A stretch of DNA of 13,029 nt from Micavibrio_B sp044238965 (GCA_044238965.1 JBIICJ010000043.1:1-13029); one strand, 5' to 3'; positions 1 to 8,486 are shown, counted from the first letter of the stretch. Made by a program: numbers and translations. Notes: generated by a model not told the origin, from the letters alone.

Positions 1-315
1 ATTCGGAAATCAGCATCAGAATGGTCATCATTGGGCGTGCGCGGATTGGAAGGACAATCAGGCAATTTTTATTTGGTCAAGCCAAGGGGTAGTAACGGCA
101 AAGTCTATGCAGGCACAGAAAATTTGGCGACAATCATGAAATGGAATAATTCCAGTTTCTTTGCGATTACCGTAGGGCAATTGGGTGATGCGATTGCAGG
201 TCGTCGTGGATCTGTGTCATCAATTTCAACTTCGACTACATCTTCAGGTGCAGGACGCACAGGCAACGTGATTTCAAACCGTCCTGAATTAGTTCAACCG
301 CATTATAACGATTAA
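1..315 (+). CDS. Lytic murein transglycosylase, MltB-like, C-terminal part (5' truncated)
   Basis: The frame is open from the first base, so this is the last 104 residues of a gene that begins outside the window; the GTG/ATG codons inside it are not starts. The visible part matches the end of SLT_3/MltB-type (GH103) lytic transglycosylases. It has a KPRGSNGKVY turn followed by EN-L-ATIM-KWNNSSFFAITV-GQLGD-I-G, equivalent to the family's NF-vi-YN-S-yALAV-LAD-i-G ending. These enzymes cleave the MurNAc-GlcNAc bond of peptidoglycan in the periplasm and form 1,6-anhydro ends. The catalytic glutamate lies upstream and cannot be checked. After the domain comes a tail of about 35 residues rich in Ser, Thr and Gly with no recognisable motif. 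It is 17 bases upstream of rlpA, another septal or glycan-cleaving protein, so co-expression in wall remodelling is likely. The exact subfamily is inferred from the C-terminus only. Confidence 0.8.
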   Translation: MRKSASEWSSLGVRGLEGQSGNFYLVKPRGSNGKVYAGTENLATIMKWNNSSFFAITVGQLGDAIAGRRGSVSSISTSTTSSGAGRTGNVISNRPELVQPHYND

Positions 316-332
316 TCAAAAGGGAAATCATC

Positions 333-1328
333 ATGCGTTCTATTTTTAATTTATCATTGGTGTTGGCATCGGCATTATTATTGTCGGCCTGTACCACAGC
401 GGAATATGCATCACACGTCATTAAATCAACAGGTGGAAATACCAATACCGCCAATGCAGGTAATTTTAAAGTTGGCAAACCATACACAGTGATGGGACAA
501 AGCTATACACCGCGTGAAACATATTCATACAGCGAACGCGGCATTGCATCATGGTATGGCCCTGGGTTTCATGGCGGCAAAACCGCAAGTGGTGAAACAT
601 ATGATAAATATGCCTATACTGCGGCACACCGCACATTACAAATGCCATCTTTGGTACGCGTGACCAATTTGGATAATGGTAAATCAGTGATTGTGCGCGT
701 GAATGATCGTGGACCGTTTGCGAAAGGGCGCGTCATTGATATTTCGAAACGTGCGGCCGAAGCCATTGGTATGATTGGTACAGGCACAGCGCGCGTTCAG
801 GTTGATTTATTGCCCGAAGAAAGCCGCAAAATTGCCGAAGCCGCACGCAGAGGTATTAAAAGCATAGGCACTGAAATTGCTATGAATGAAACAGGTCGTT
901 TGCCTTCTCAGTATAATAGTATACAGGTAGCAAATATTGAAACGGCGGCAGGGAATACGATGAATGATGCGCGATCATCCTCACCCCTTACACCGCAATC
1001 AGTTGAACGTGAACAATTAACGATGGATGATTTATCATCGCCATCGTCACGTTCACAACAAATGGCGAATAATAATTCCGCGGAACCTTTGACAGGCACA
1101 AATGATATTTTTGTGCAAGTGGGTGCGTTTGGTAATCAAGGTAACGCAACCCGTTTAAGCGAGCGTTTGGCATCAATTGCGCCTACACGTGTTGATCCTG
1201 TTGAATATAGCGGACGTACATTATACAAAGTACGTTTAGGCCCTATGAATTCAGTATCTGAAGCAGATCAGGTCTTGCGTAAGGTCGTTGAATCTGGTCA
1301 AACAGATGCGGCGATAATTGTGAAATAA
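333..1328 (+). CDS. rlpA: Septal ring lytic transglycosylase RlpA (DPBB + SPOR lipoprotein)
   Basis: This 331-residue lipoprotein matches RlpA. The first 20 residues are a lipoprotein signal peptide ending in the lipobox LSAC, so Cys20 should be lipidated after signal peptidase II cleavage. Residues about 69-160 form the double-psi beta-barrel domain, with GIASWYG, FHGGKTASGETYD, AAHRTL and VNDRGPF; the conserved Glu and Asp of the SGExYD stretch and the His of AHRTL are present. A low-complexity Ser/Asn/Gln linker (about 200-255) leads to a SPOR domain (257-331: IFVQVGAF ... LYKVRLGP), which in this family binds denuded glycan at division sites. RlpA of Pseudomonas is a lytic transglycosylase acting on glycan lacking stem peptides; other members may only be structural. 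The purine-rich stretch AAAGGGAAA (318-326) supports the ATG at 333. The downstream carboxypeptidase is a natural partner, since both act on wall material at the septum. Confidence 0.95.
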   Translation: MRSIFNLSLVLASALLLSACTTAEYASHVIKSTGGNTNTANAGNFKVGKPYTVMGQSYTPRETYSYSERGIASWYGPGFHGGKTASGETYDKYAYTAAHRTLQMPSLVRVTNLDNGKSVIVRVNDRGPFAKGRVIDISKRAAEAIGMIGTGTARVQVDLLPEESRKIAEAARRGIKSIGTEIAMNETGRLPSQYNSIQVANIETAAGNTMNDARSSSPLTPQSVEREQLTMDDLSSPSSRSQQMANNNSAEPLTGTNDIFVQVGAFGNQGNATRLSERLASIAPTRVDPVEYSGRTLYKVRLGPMNSVSEADQVLRKVVESGQTDAAIIVK

Positions 1329-1355
1329 TTTTATTTTTTAACACAGGAAATTGAG

Positions 1356-2495
1356 ATGTTTAAATTTTGTCTTACCGTTTTGATGTTTTGCGTTGTTTCA
1401 TCAGGTGCATTTGCATTTACACCACCTGAAACTTCTGCAACCCAAGCCTTTATCATGGATTATAATACTGGCGCGGTTTTGTATGATAAATTAGCCGATC
1501 AAAAAATGCCAACATCGTCTATGTCAAAAGTATTGACAGGGGTTGTCGTCTATGACGCGCTTCGCTCTGGTAAATTAGCAATGGATCAAGAAGTTCCTGT
1601 ATCCGAAAAAGCATGGTCAATGCAGGGATCAAAAATGTTCGTGGACATTACCAAACCCGCAAAAGTATCTGACCTTATTCACGGTGTTGTTATTCAATCG
1701 GGTAATGATGCGTGTATTGTCTTGGCCGAAGCGATCGCAGGCACTGAAGAAAATTTTGCACAATTAATGAATAAAAAAGCCGCCGAAATTGGTATGAAAA
1801 ATTCAAATTTTATGAATTCAACAGGTTGGCCCGATGATAATCATTATTCAACACCGCGTGATTTGGCGTTACTGGCGCAGTATATGATCAAAAATTATCC
1901 AGATGAATATAAAATTTATTCACAAACGGAATTCACCTATAACAATATTAAACAAGGTAATCGTAATCCATTACTTTACGGTTTCAATGGCGGCGATGGT
2001 ATCAAAACAGGTCATACTGAAATTGCAGGTTATGGTTTGATTGGATCGGCTATTCGTGATGGTCGCCGTGTGATCATGGTGATTAATGGTACTGAAAGCA
2101 TGCAAGCGCGCGCAGATGAGGCGCGTAAATTAATGGATTGGGCGTTTGTGAGTTTTAAAAATATTGATCTTGCACAAAAGGGAACAGTTTATACCGATGC
2201 GCCCGTATTGGTTGGTCAACAAAAAACAGTTGGTTTGACCGTTTCCGAAACCGTACAAATGACCGTACCAACCATGTCGCAATCTGGCATGAAATTACAG
2301 GCGAAATTTAACGGGCCATTGGTTGCACCAATTAAGGCAGGTGATAAAGTGGGTACATTAGTTGTGACTATTCCGAATTTACCATCACAGGAAATTCCAT
2401 TGGTGGCGGTAACAGATGTTGCAGAGAAAAATTTCTTTGCGGGCGCGTTTGAAAAATTATTGCTTCGCATCGTCGGGACACCAAGCGTTGAGTAA
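1356..2495 (+). CDS. dacA: D-alanyl-D-alanine carboxypeptidase, PBP5/6 family
   Basis: This 379-residue penicillin-binding protein of low molecular mass trims the terminal D-Ala from peptidoglycan pentapeptides. A signal peptide (about residues 1-20, ending GAFA) exports it. The three active-site motifs are complete: SxxK as SMSK at 55-58 (acylated Ser55), SGN at 115-117, and KTG at 217-219. A PBP5 C-terminal beta-rich domain follows (about 277-350). The last 25 residues include a phenylalanine- and leucine-rich amphipathic segment (NFFAGAFEKLLLRIVG) that should anchor the protein to the outer face of the inner membrane, as in PBP5. AGGA (1345-1348) is a good Shine-Dalgarno, seven bases before the ATG. 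The gene lies 27 bases after rlpA, and its last codons overlap the probable tmk start. Alphaproteobacterial annotations often call this gene dacC or dacA; the function is secure, the letter less so. Confidence 0.94.
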   Translation: MFKFCLTVLMFCVVSSGAFAFTPPETSATQAFIMDYNTGAVLYDKLADQKMPTSSMSKVLTGVVVYDALRSGKLAMDQEVPVSEKAWSMQGSKMFVDITKPAKVSDLIHGVVIQSGNDACIVLAEAIAGTEENFAQLMNKKAAEIGMKNSNFMNSTGWPDDNHYSTPRDLALLAQYMIKNYPDEYKIYSQTEFTYNNIKQGNRNPLLYGFNGGDGIKTGHTEIAGYGLIGSAIRDGRRVIMVINGTESMQARADEARKLMDWAFVSFKNIDLAQKGTVYTDAPVLVGQQKTVGLTVSETVQMTVPTMSQSGMKLQAKFNGPLVAPIKAGDKVGTLVVTIPNLPSQEIPLVAVTDVAEKNFFAGAFEKLLLRIVGTPSVE

Positions 2496-3126
2496 AGGAT
2501 TCTTCATCACCCTCGAAGGCGGTGAGGGCGCAGGAAAATCAACGCAAGCGCGCCTGATGAATGAATATTTATTATCATTAGGGCGTGAAGTGTTATTAAC
2601 GCGTGAACCAGGTGGCACAATTGAGGCCGAAAAAATCCGCAATTTAATTGTTGATCGCGATGGCGGTAATTGGTCTGCGCTTGAGGAAACATTATTGTTT
2701 TTTACCGCGCGTCATCATCATGTGGTTCATAAAATTAAACCTGCCTTAAATATGGGGCAAATGGTGATCTGTGATCGCTTTACCGATTCCACAATTGCAT
2801 ATCAAGGGTATGGGCGCGCGGTTGATATGACTGTCATTAATTTTATGCAAGATCACGTGATGAATGGGTTTGAGCCTGATTTAACATTTTTATTTGATTT
2901 GCCTGTTGAGGAAGGTTTGGCGCGTTCATCGCGCCGCCAAAAATATTCGGGCAGTACCGAAGACCGTTTTGAAAATATGGACGTTGAGTTTCATGAACGT
3001 ATGCGCAATGGATTTCTAACACTGGCGGAACAAAACAAACATCGTTTTGTTATCTTGGATGCAACGCAACCGATTAATGAAATTCAAAATCAGATCCAAC
3101 TTCATTTAAAACAAATTGGGTTTTGA
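2488..3126 (+). CDS. tmk: Thymidylate kinase (dTMP kinase)
   Basis: The protein phosphorylates dTMP to dTDP with ATP, the last specific step of dTTP synthesis, in the cytoplasm. With the TTG start at 2488 it is 212 residues, the usual size. Visible motifs are the P-loop GGEGAGKST (11-19), TREPGGT (38-44), the DR(F/Y) motif CDRFTDSTIAYQGYGR (DRF 96-98) that contacts the base and phosphate, and an arginine-rich LID segment (about 145-162). An in-frame ATG at 2416 would add 24 residues, all lying inside the dacA reading frame. They have no counterpart in Tmk proteins, whose N-terminus normally begins a few residues before FITLEG, so I prefer TTG 2488 even though no strong Shine-Dalgarno precedes it. 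This start overlaps the end of dacA by eight bases, which suggests translational coupling. holB begins two bases after the stop. Confidence 0.94.
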   Translation: MSKGFFITLEGGEGAGKSTQARLMNEYLLSLGREVLLTREPGGTIEAEKIRNLIVDRDGGNWSALEETLLFFTARHHHVVHKIKPALNMGQMVICDRFTDSTIAYQGYGRAVDMTVINFMQDHVMNGFEPDLTFLFDLPVEEGLARSSRRQKYSGSTEDRFENMDVEFHERMRNGFLTLAEQNKHRFVILDATQPINEIQNQIQLHLKQIGF

Positions 3127-3128
3127 TT

Positions 3129-4244
3129 ATGTTGTTTGATGAAATTCAATCCGATGATGATGATTTATTTGGATCAGATGATGATTTTATCGATGCGCCT
3201 GTGGATGAACATCCATCAACATTATTAAAGGATGCGCGTACATCTACCACATTGTTTGCGCATAACGATTTAGAAAAAAAATTATACCATTTACTGACCA
3301 GCAAACGCCCACCACAAGGTTTGGTTTTCACAGGCCCCATGGGTGTTGGTAAGGCAACTATGGCTTTTCGCGTGGCGCGATTTTTATTGCAACAACGTGA
3401 GGAAACATTAGGTTTATTTGGCGAACCTGAACCTCAGGCCGAAAATTTGCACGTGCCTGAATCTGATCCTGTGTTTCATTTAATCGCATCGGGCGGTCAT
3501 CCTGATTTATTAACAATCGAACGTCAGATCGATGAAAAAACAGATCTGCGCAAGGGATCATTAAGCGTCGAGGAATTGCGCAAGATTACCCCATTTTTAC
3601 GCAAAACGGCATCGGTTGAAAATGGATGGCGCGTGGTGATTGTTGATGATGCCGACACGATGACGCGAAGTTCACAAAATGCATTGCTCAAAATTTTGGA
3701 AGAGCCGCCACCCAAGGCTTTATTAATTTTGATCACACATCGATTATCCAGTTTATTACCCACCATTTTATCGCGCGTGAACGTTATCAATTTTACGGCA
3801 TTTGCGGATAAAGAATTGCAACCCATTTTATTGCAATCGCACCCACATTTAACCGAACCGCAGATCAAAGACATTTTGGCAATGGCAGAGGGAAGTTTGG
3901 GGCGTGCGCTCGAATACGCAAAACCTGAACAGATCGAATTAATTGATATGATGAAATCAATTTTATCATCCGTGCCGAGCGTGAAATGGTCGGCGGCACA
4001 ATTAATGGCACAATCATTAGGCGCAAAGGAATCGGAGGCGTTGCTTCGTACATTCCAAGATATTATCATTAACTTTTTAAACCAAAATATTAAATCGTTA
4101 ATGATGAATGGCGGTGATCCCGCCGTGTTTTTTGAATGTTTAGATACAATTAAAACTGAATTTACCCGCGCCCAAACAGGCAATTTAGATAAGCGTTTAT
4201 TGGTTTTGAGCGCCTTTGACGCACTCGCAAAATTACCGAACTAA
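3129..4244 (+). CDS. holB: DNA polymerase III subunit delta'
   Basis: This AAA+ clamp-loader subunit works with DnaX and HolA to place the beta clamp on primed DNA. The 371-residue protein has Walker A GPMGVGKAT (from about 69), Walker B VVIVDDAD (169-176), the clamp-loader signature SSQNALLKILEEPP, and SR of the SRC motif (215-217, here SRV, so the arginine finger is kept and the Cys is not). The zinc-binding cysteines of enterobacterial delta' are absent. The C-terminal part (about 255-371) should be the helical collar domain. The first 38 residues form a very acidic, Asp-rich extension ahead of the usual N-terminus. I chose ATG 3129, two bases after the tmk stop; a TTG at 3123 would overlap that stop and add only two residues. 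tmk-holB is a very common pair in bacteria. Confidence 0.93.
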   Translation: MLFDEIQSDDDDLFGSDDDFIDAPVDEHPSTLLKDARTSTTLFAHNDLEKKLYHLLTSKRPPQGLVFTGPMGVGKATMAFRVARFLLQQREETLGLFGEPEPQAENLHVPESDPVFHLIASGGHPDLLTIERQIDEKTDLRKGSLSVEELRKITPFLRKTASVENGWRVVIVDDADTMTRSSQNALLKILEEPPPKALLILITHRLSSLLPTILSRVNVINFTAFADKELQPILLQSHPHLTEPQIKDILAMAEGSLGRALEYAKPEQIELIDMMKSILSSVPSVKWSAAQLMAQSLGAKESEALLRTFQDIIINFLNQNIKSLMMNGGDPAVFFECLDTIKTEFTRAQTGNLDKRLLVLSAFDALAKLPN

Positions 4245-4282
4245 TGCTTTCAAAATCCGTCTAAATTATGTATTGTTCCGCC

Positions 4283-5839
4283 ATGGAACAGAAACATTTT
4301 TATATCACCACACCGATTTACTACGTTAACGATAAACCGCATTTGGGACATACCTATACCACGGTTGCATGCGATGTACTTGCGCGATTCAAACGCCTTG
4401 ATGGGTATAATGTCAAATTTTTAACAGGTACTGATGAACATGGTTTGAAAATTAAACAAGCCGCGGAAAAGGCGGGTACAGACCCACAAGAATTTACCGA
4501 TCAAGTATCACAAAATTTTCGTGATTTGATTGGTTTGATGAATTATTCAAATGATGATTTCATTCGTACAACCGAAGATCGCCATAAACGCGCAGTGCAA
4601 GCATTGTGGAATGAATTGGTGGCGCGTGATGAAATTTATCTCGACAAATATGCGGGATGGTACGCCGTGCGTGACGAAGCTTATTACGGTGAAGATGAAT
4701 TGCGCGATGGACCAAATGGAACAAAAATTGCCCCGAGTGGCGCTGAAGTGCAATGGGTAGAGGAGGAGTCATATTTCTTCCGCCTATCCAAATGGGGTGA
4801 TAAGTTGATGGAATATTACGCATCACATCCTGATTTTGTCATGCCCGAAGGACGATTCAACGAAGTCAAATCATTTGTTAAATCAGGTTTAAAAGATTTA
4901 TCGGTATCGCGTACAACATTTGATTGGGGCGTGAAAGTTCCGAATAACGAAAAACACGTCATGTATGTGTGGATTGATGCACTTACAAATTACATCACCG
5001 CGCTCGGTTATCCTGAAAAAACAGATGAGATGAAAAATTTCTGGCCTGAAGCCATTCATATGGTTGGTAAGGATATTTTGCGCTTTCATGCTATTTATTG
5101 GCCTGCGTTCTTAATGGCGGCCGAGTTACCATTACCAAAACGTATTTTTGCGCATGGATGGTGGACAATTGAGGGCGAGAAAATGTCAAAATCATTGGGC
5201 AATGTGATTGCGCCACATGATTTAATTTCAACATATGGCCTTGATCAATCGCGCTATTTTATGTTGCGTGAAGTTCCGTTTGGATCGGACGGTGATTTTT
5301 CACATGAACAGGCTATCAATCGTATCAATGCTGATTTGGCAAATGGATTAGGCAATTTGGTACAACGAACACTATCATTTATTTACAAAAATTGTGATGC
5401 AACTATTCACGGCACGGTACAATCAAAATTAAATCAAGATGATGCTGAATTTTTATCAAAATCATCGATGAAATTTTTGTATGAAAACGTGAAACCTTAT
5501 ATGGATCAGCAACGTTTTGATCGCGCGTTAGAGGTGATAATGCAGGCCGTGTATGCGGCCAATGCCTATATCGACAAAGAAGCGCCATGGTCATTAAAGA
5601 AAACAGATATTGATCGCATGAACACAGTTTTATACAATTTATGCATTGCCATGAAATCAATTGCATTATTATTACAACCTTTTATGCCCGAATCATCATC
5701 CAAAATTTTGGATCAATTATCTGTCCCTGCTGATGAACGTACATTTGCGTTTATGAGTAATGAAATTCCCGCAGGCACAAAAATTTCTGAACCAAAAGGA
5801 ATTTTCCCGCGCATTCAACCAGCCGAGAAAGCCGCATAA
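4283..5839 (+). CDS. metG: Methionine--tRNA ligase
   Basis: This class I aminoacyl-tRNA synthetase charges tRNA-Met with methionine. From ATG 4283 it is 518 residues. The Rossmann-fold signature HLGH lies at 20-23, just after YITTPIYYVNDKP. The KMSKS loop is intact at 300-304 (IEGEKMSKSLGN). The region between AGWYAVRDEAYYGEDEL and EWVEEESYFF-type sequence, which holds zinc-knuckle cysteines in other MetRS types, is short and has none. This is the form I associate with alphaproteobacterial enzymes. There is no C-terminal EMAP-like tRNA-binding domain. An in-frame ATG at 4268 would add MYCSA; the later start fits the family N-terminus better. Neither has a clear Shine-Dalgarno. The 38-base gap after holB is the longest inside the plus-strand block and shows no terminator. 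Confidence 0.96.
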   Translation: MEQKHFYITTPIYYVNDKPHLGHTYTTVACDVLARFKRLDGYNVKFLTGTDEHGLKIKQAAEKAGTDPQEFTDQVSQNFRDLIGLMNYSNDDFIRTTEDRHKRAVQALWNELVARDEIYLDKYAGWYAVRDEAYYGEDELRDGPNGTKIAPSGAEVQWVEEESYFFRLSKWGDKLMEYYASHPDFVMPEGRFNEVKSFVKSGLKDLSVSRTTFDWGVKVPNNEKHVMYVWIDALTNYITALGYPEKTDEMKNFWPEAIHMVGKDILRFHAIYWPAFLMAAELPLPKRIFAHGWWTIEGEKMSKSLGNVIAPHDLISTYGLDQSRYFMLREVPFGSDGDFSHEQAINRINADLANGLGNLVQRTLSFIYKNCDATIHGTVQSKLNQDDAEFLSKSSMKFLYENVKPYMDQQRFDRALEVIMQAVYAANAYIDKEAPWSLKKTDIDRMNTVLYNLCIAMKSIALLLQPFMPESSSKILDQLSVPADERTFAFMSNEIPAGTKISEPKGIFPRIQPAEKAA

Positions 5840-5841
5840 AT

Positions 5842-6648
5842 ATGTGGGTTGATTCACATTGCCATTTAACGCATGAGATGATGAAAGATTATGCAGATCC
5901 TGATACGTTGATTGCGCGCGCGCATGGGAATGATGTTGAAACTATTGTGATTATTAATTGCCGTCAAGTGAATGAATTTGAAACTATTCGAAAGGTTGCT
6001 GATCACCACCAATCCGTATGGGTGACTTTGGGTACGCACCCACATGATGCATCGCGCGCCGAAGAATTGGCCGTTACCGCCGATGAAATGATTGCGCGCG
6101 TGAATGCAGATAAAAAAATTGTTGGTATTGGCGAATCTGGTTTGGATTATTTTTATGATTATGCAACTCCCGAAGATCAAGCATTATCATTCCGCAAACA
6201 TATTCAAGTTTGTATGGAAACGGGTTTACCATTGGTGGTACATGCACGTGATGCAGATCAGGATATTATCAACATTATCAAAGAAGAAATTTTAGCAAAT
6301 CCATCACAAAAATTAAACGGCGTGATGCATTGTTTTTCATCATCACGGTGGATGGCAGATGAAGCGTTAGCATTAGATTTTTATATGTCGGCGAGTGGCA
6401 TCATCACATTTAAAAAATCACAAGAATTACGTGATATATTCAAAGATGTTCCACTTGATCGATTGTTGGTTGAAACAGATTCGCCGTTCCTTGCGCCTGA
6501 TCCGTTCCGCGGCAAAACAAACGAACCATCCTATGTCGTGCATACGGGTAGAAAATTAGCGGAAATCAAAGACATTTCCGTTGACGAAATGGCACGTATC
6601 ACAACGAAAAATTTTTATCGCTTATTTTCACGAGCCAAAGCCGCATGA
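5842..6648 (+). CDS. tatD: TatD family metal-dependent hydrolase (DNase)
   Basis: This 268-residue TIM-barrel amidohydrolase-like nuclease belongs to the TatD/YcfH family. All expected metal ligands are present: HCH at residues 6-8 (VDSHCHL), Glu98 in GIGESGLD, His134 in VVHARDAD, His163 in MHCFSSS and Asp213 in ETDSPFLAP. Characterised members are Mg-dependent 3'-5' exonucleases on DNA or RNA and D-aminoacyl-tRNA-related quality control has been proposed for others; the substrate here cannot be read from sequence. The ATG at 5842 follows the metG stop by two bases, and the stop overlaps the next start as ATGA. metG-tatD adjacency is widespread in bacteria and supports a link to RNA or translation work. 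YcfH-type naming would be equally acceptable. Confidence 0.93.
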   Translation: MWVDSHCHLTHEMMKDYADPDTLIARAHGNDVETIVIINCRQVNEFETIRKVADHHQSVWVTLGTHPHDASRAEELAVTADEMIARVNADKKIVGIGESGLDYFYDYATPEDQALSFRKHIQVCMETGLPLVVHARDADQDIINIIKEEILANPSQKLNGVMHCFSSSRWMADEALALDFYMSASGIITFKKSQELRDIFKDVPLDRLLVETDSPFLAPDPFRGKTNEPSYVVHTGRKLAEIKDISVDEMARITTKNFYRLFSRAKAA

Positions 6649-7433
6649 GTACCGAAATTGTAATATTAGGTTGCGGCGATTCTATGGGCACACCGCGTGC
6701 GGGCGGTGATTGGGGGAAATGTAACCCCGAAAATCCAAAAAATACGCGTACGCGTCCATCCATTTGGATAAAATCAGATACAACCAGTATTGTGGTTGAT
6801 ACAGGGCCTGATTTTAGAGCACAAACAGTTCGTGAAGATATTCAAAATATTGATGCAATTCTCTATACGCATGCGCATGCTGATCATGTAAGCGGGTTAG
6901 ATGATATCCGTCCCTATTTTTTCCGCCGTGACAAAAAACGTATTCCTACTTACATGAATCAGGCTAGTTTTGATGAATTAATTGCACGATTTCGTTATAT
7001 TTTTGACGGGGGAGGGGATTTATATCCGCCTTTGGTCGATGCCAATATTTGGAATGAGTATGATTTCTGTGTGCATCAAAAAATAGGGGACATTGAGTTT
7101 ATCCCCTTTAGACAAAATCATGGCGATATTGAATCAATTGGGTTTCGGTTCGGTAATGTGGCGTATTCAACCGATATGGTGGATTTGCCCGATGCATCAA
7201 TTGAAGTAATAAAAAATGTACCTGCGTGGATCGTTGATGGCGCAAATTGGCATTGGGATAAATTAGTATCACATTGTAATTTAGCGCAGATCTATGAATT
7301 GCAAGAACGCGTTCAGGCACAAAAAATTTATTTAACGCATTTGAAAAATGACACGGATTATGATCATTTAAAATCAATTTTGCCTGATTTTATTGAACCT
7401 GCATTCGATGGGCTTCGTCTACCATGCTTGTGA
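6645..7433 (+). CDS. MBL-fold metallo-hydrolase, PhnP-like
   Basis: This 262-residue protein belongs to the metallo-beta-lactamase fold. It carries the zinc motif THAHADH (His76, His78, Asp80, His81), followed by SGLDD, and later ligands His159 in QNHGDIES, Asp177 in YSTDMVD and His232 in LTHLKND. The start LGCGDSMGTPR and the CGNP-like GKCNPENPKNTRTRPS segment match the PhnP-like phosphoribosyl cyclic-phosphodiesterase branch. No phosphonate-utilisation genes are present, so the PhnP reaction itself should not be assumed; a cyclic-phosphate or other phosphodiester substrate is an inference. The gene overlaps tatD by four bases (ATGA) and queA by ten, so translation is very likely coupled. 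In many Alphaproteobacteria a gene of this family follows metG-tatD, which suggests a shared nucleic-acid role. Confidence 0.88.
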   Translation: MSTEIVILGCGDSMGTPRAGGDWGKCNPENPKNTRTRPSIWIKSDTTSIVVDTGPDFRAQTVREDIQNIDAILYTHAHADHVSGLDDIRPYFFRRDKKRIPTYMNQASFDELIARFRYIFDGGGDLYPPLVDANIWNEYDFCVHQKIGDIEFIPFRQNHGDIESIGFRFGNVAYSTDMVDLPDASIEVIKNVPAWIVDGANWHWDKLVSHCNLAQIYELQERVQAQKIYLTHLKNDTDYDHLKSILPDFIEPAFDGLRLPCL

Positions 7434-8476
7434 GTGATTTTGACTTTGATCTACCCGAAGATCGCATTGCTTTGCGTCCTGTCAGCCCAAAAGATTCCGC
7501 AAAGCAGTTAATTGTAAGGCCGAATGGCGAATTTGAGGATCGTACAGTACGCGATATGATTGATTTTTTGAAACCTGAAGATGTAATTGTGTTTAATGAT
7601 ACCAAAGTTATTCCCGCGCAATTATTTGGCGTTAGAAATCAAGATAAAAAATTTCAATGTAATCTGCATAAACGTATATCCCTAAATGAATGGATTGCCT
7701 TTGCACCAGGCGTAAAACGTATGAAGATTGGCGATCAAATCGCATTTGGTGATGGCGCACTCAACGCTATAATCTCAAATATTTCACATGATGATCAGAT
7801 TGGTCAAATCACATTAAAATTTGATATTGGTGCGGGTGAATTAGATTCAAAATTGCACATGGTTGGTATGATGCCATTGCCGCCTTATATCGCCGCCAAA
7901 CGCGGTATTGATGCGGATGATGCCAATGATTACCAAACTATTTTTGCCGCGCGTGAAGGCGCTGTTGCTGCGCCAACGGCATCGCTTCATTTCACGCCTG
8001 AATTATTGGAAAATATTGATAAAATTGGCATGCGTCGTGTCACGTTAACACTTCATGTTGGTGCGGGTACGTTTTTACCCGTCAAAGTTGATGATACAAA
8101 AGATCATAAAATGCATGCCGAATGGGGTGAAATCACCAATGAGACAGCGCAGATTTTGAATGATTGTCATGCGTGTGGTGGGCGCATTATTGCCGTCGGT
8201 ACGACCGTGTTGCGCTTGCTTGAATCGGCAACAGATGAACAAGGTATTATAAGACCATTTATTGGCGATACCGATATATTCATTACGCCTGGCTATAAAT
8301 TCCGCGCGGTTGATATTCTCATGACAAATTTTCATTTGCCCAAATCAACATTATTTATGTTGGTGAGCGCCTTTGCAGGATTTGAACGCATGCGCGATGC
8401 TTATCAATATGCAATTGATCATAAATATCGTTTTTATAGTTACGGCGATTCGAGTTTATTATTCCGCGCCAAATAA
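7424..8476 (+). CDS. queA: S-adenosylmethionine:tRNA ribosyltransferase-isomerase
   Basis: QueA transfers and isomerises the ribosyl part of SAM onto preQ1 in tRNA to make epoxyqueuosine at position 34 of GUN-anticodon tRNAs. The 350-residue protein is full length and shows the family landmarks in order: FDFDLPEDRIALRP (6-19), VFNDTKVIPAQLFG (56-69), VAAPTASLHFT (181-191), LHVGAGTFLPVK (210-221), HAEWGEI (231-237), GTTVLRLLES (259-268), TPGYKFRAVD (288-297), TNFHLPKSTLFMLVSAF (301-317) and YRFYSYGDSSLL at the C-terminus. The ATG at 7424 lies inside the end of the MBL gene; the GTG two codons later is a possible alternative. Its usual partner tgt is not in the window. No hairpin terminator follows the stop; the next 141 bases are AT-rich non-coding DNA before mazG. 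Confidence 0.95.
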   Translation: MLVSDFDFDLPEDRIALRPVSPKDSAKQLIVRPNGEFEDRTVRDMIDFLKPEDVIVFNDTKVIPAQLFGVRNQDKKFQCNLHKRISLNEWIAFAPGVKRMKIGDQIAFGDGALNAIISNISHDDQIGQITLKFDIGAGELDSKLHMVGMMPLPPYIAAKRGIDADDANDYQTIFAAREGAVAAPTASLHFTPELLENIDKIGMRRVTLTLHVGAGTFLPVKVDDTKDHKMHAEWGEITNETAQILNDCHACGGRIIAVGTTVLRLLESATDEQGIIRPFIGDTDIFITPGYKFRAVDILMTNFHLPKSTLFMLVSAFAGFERMRDAYQYAIDHKYRFYSYGDSSLLFRAK

Positions 8477-8486
8477 TCTGGCTTTA

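Noticed and set aside
31..315. GTG at 31 as a gene start for a 94-residue protein
   Set aside because: The frame is open to base 1 and the residues before it continue the MltB-like match, so the gene is truncated at its 5' side.
3524..4183. Long minus-strand open frame (219 residues) opposite holB
   Set aside because: It is antisense to a clear holB with all its motifs, is Cys/Ser/Ile-rich without a recognisable domain, and has no ribosome site or neighbours of its own.
4560..4826. Minus-strand open frames opposite metG
   Set aside because: Composition mirrors the metG coding strand, no protein features, and metG motifs are continuous across the region.
6645..7433. Assigning the MBL protein as PhnP of phosphonate breakdown
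   Set aside because: No other phn gene is present and the genes around it are for tRNA and nucleic acids; only the fold and subfamily resemblance are supported.
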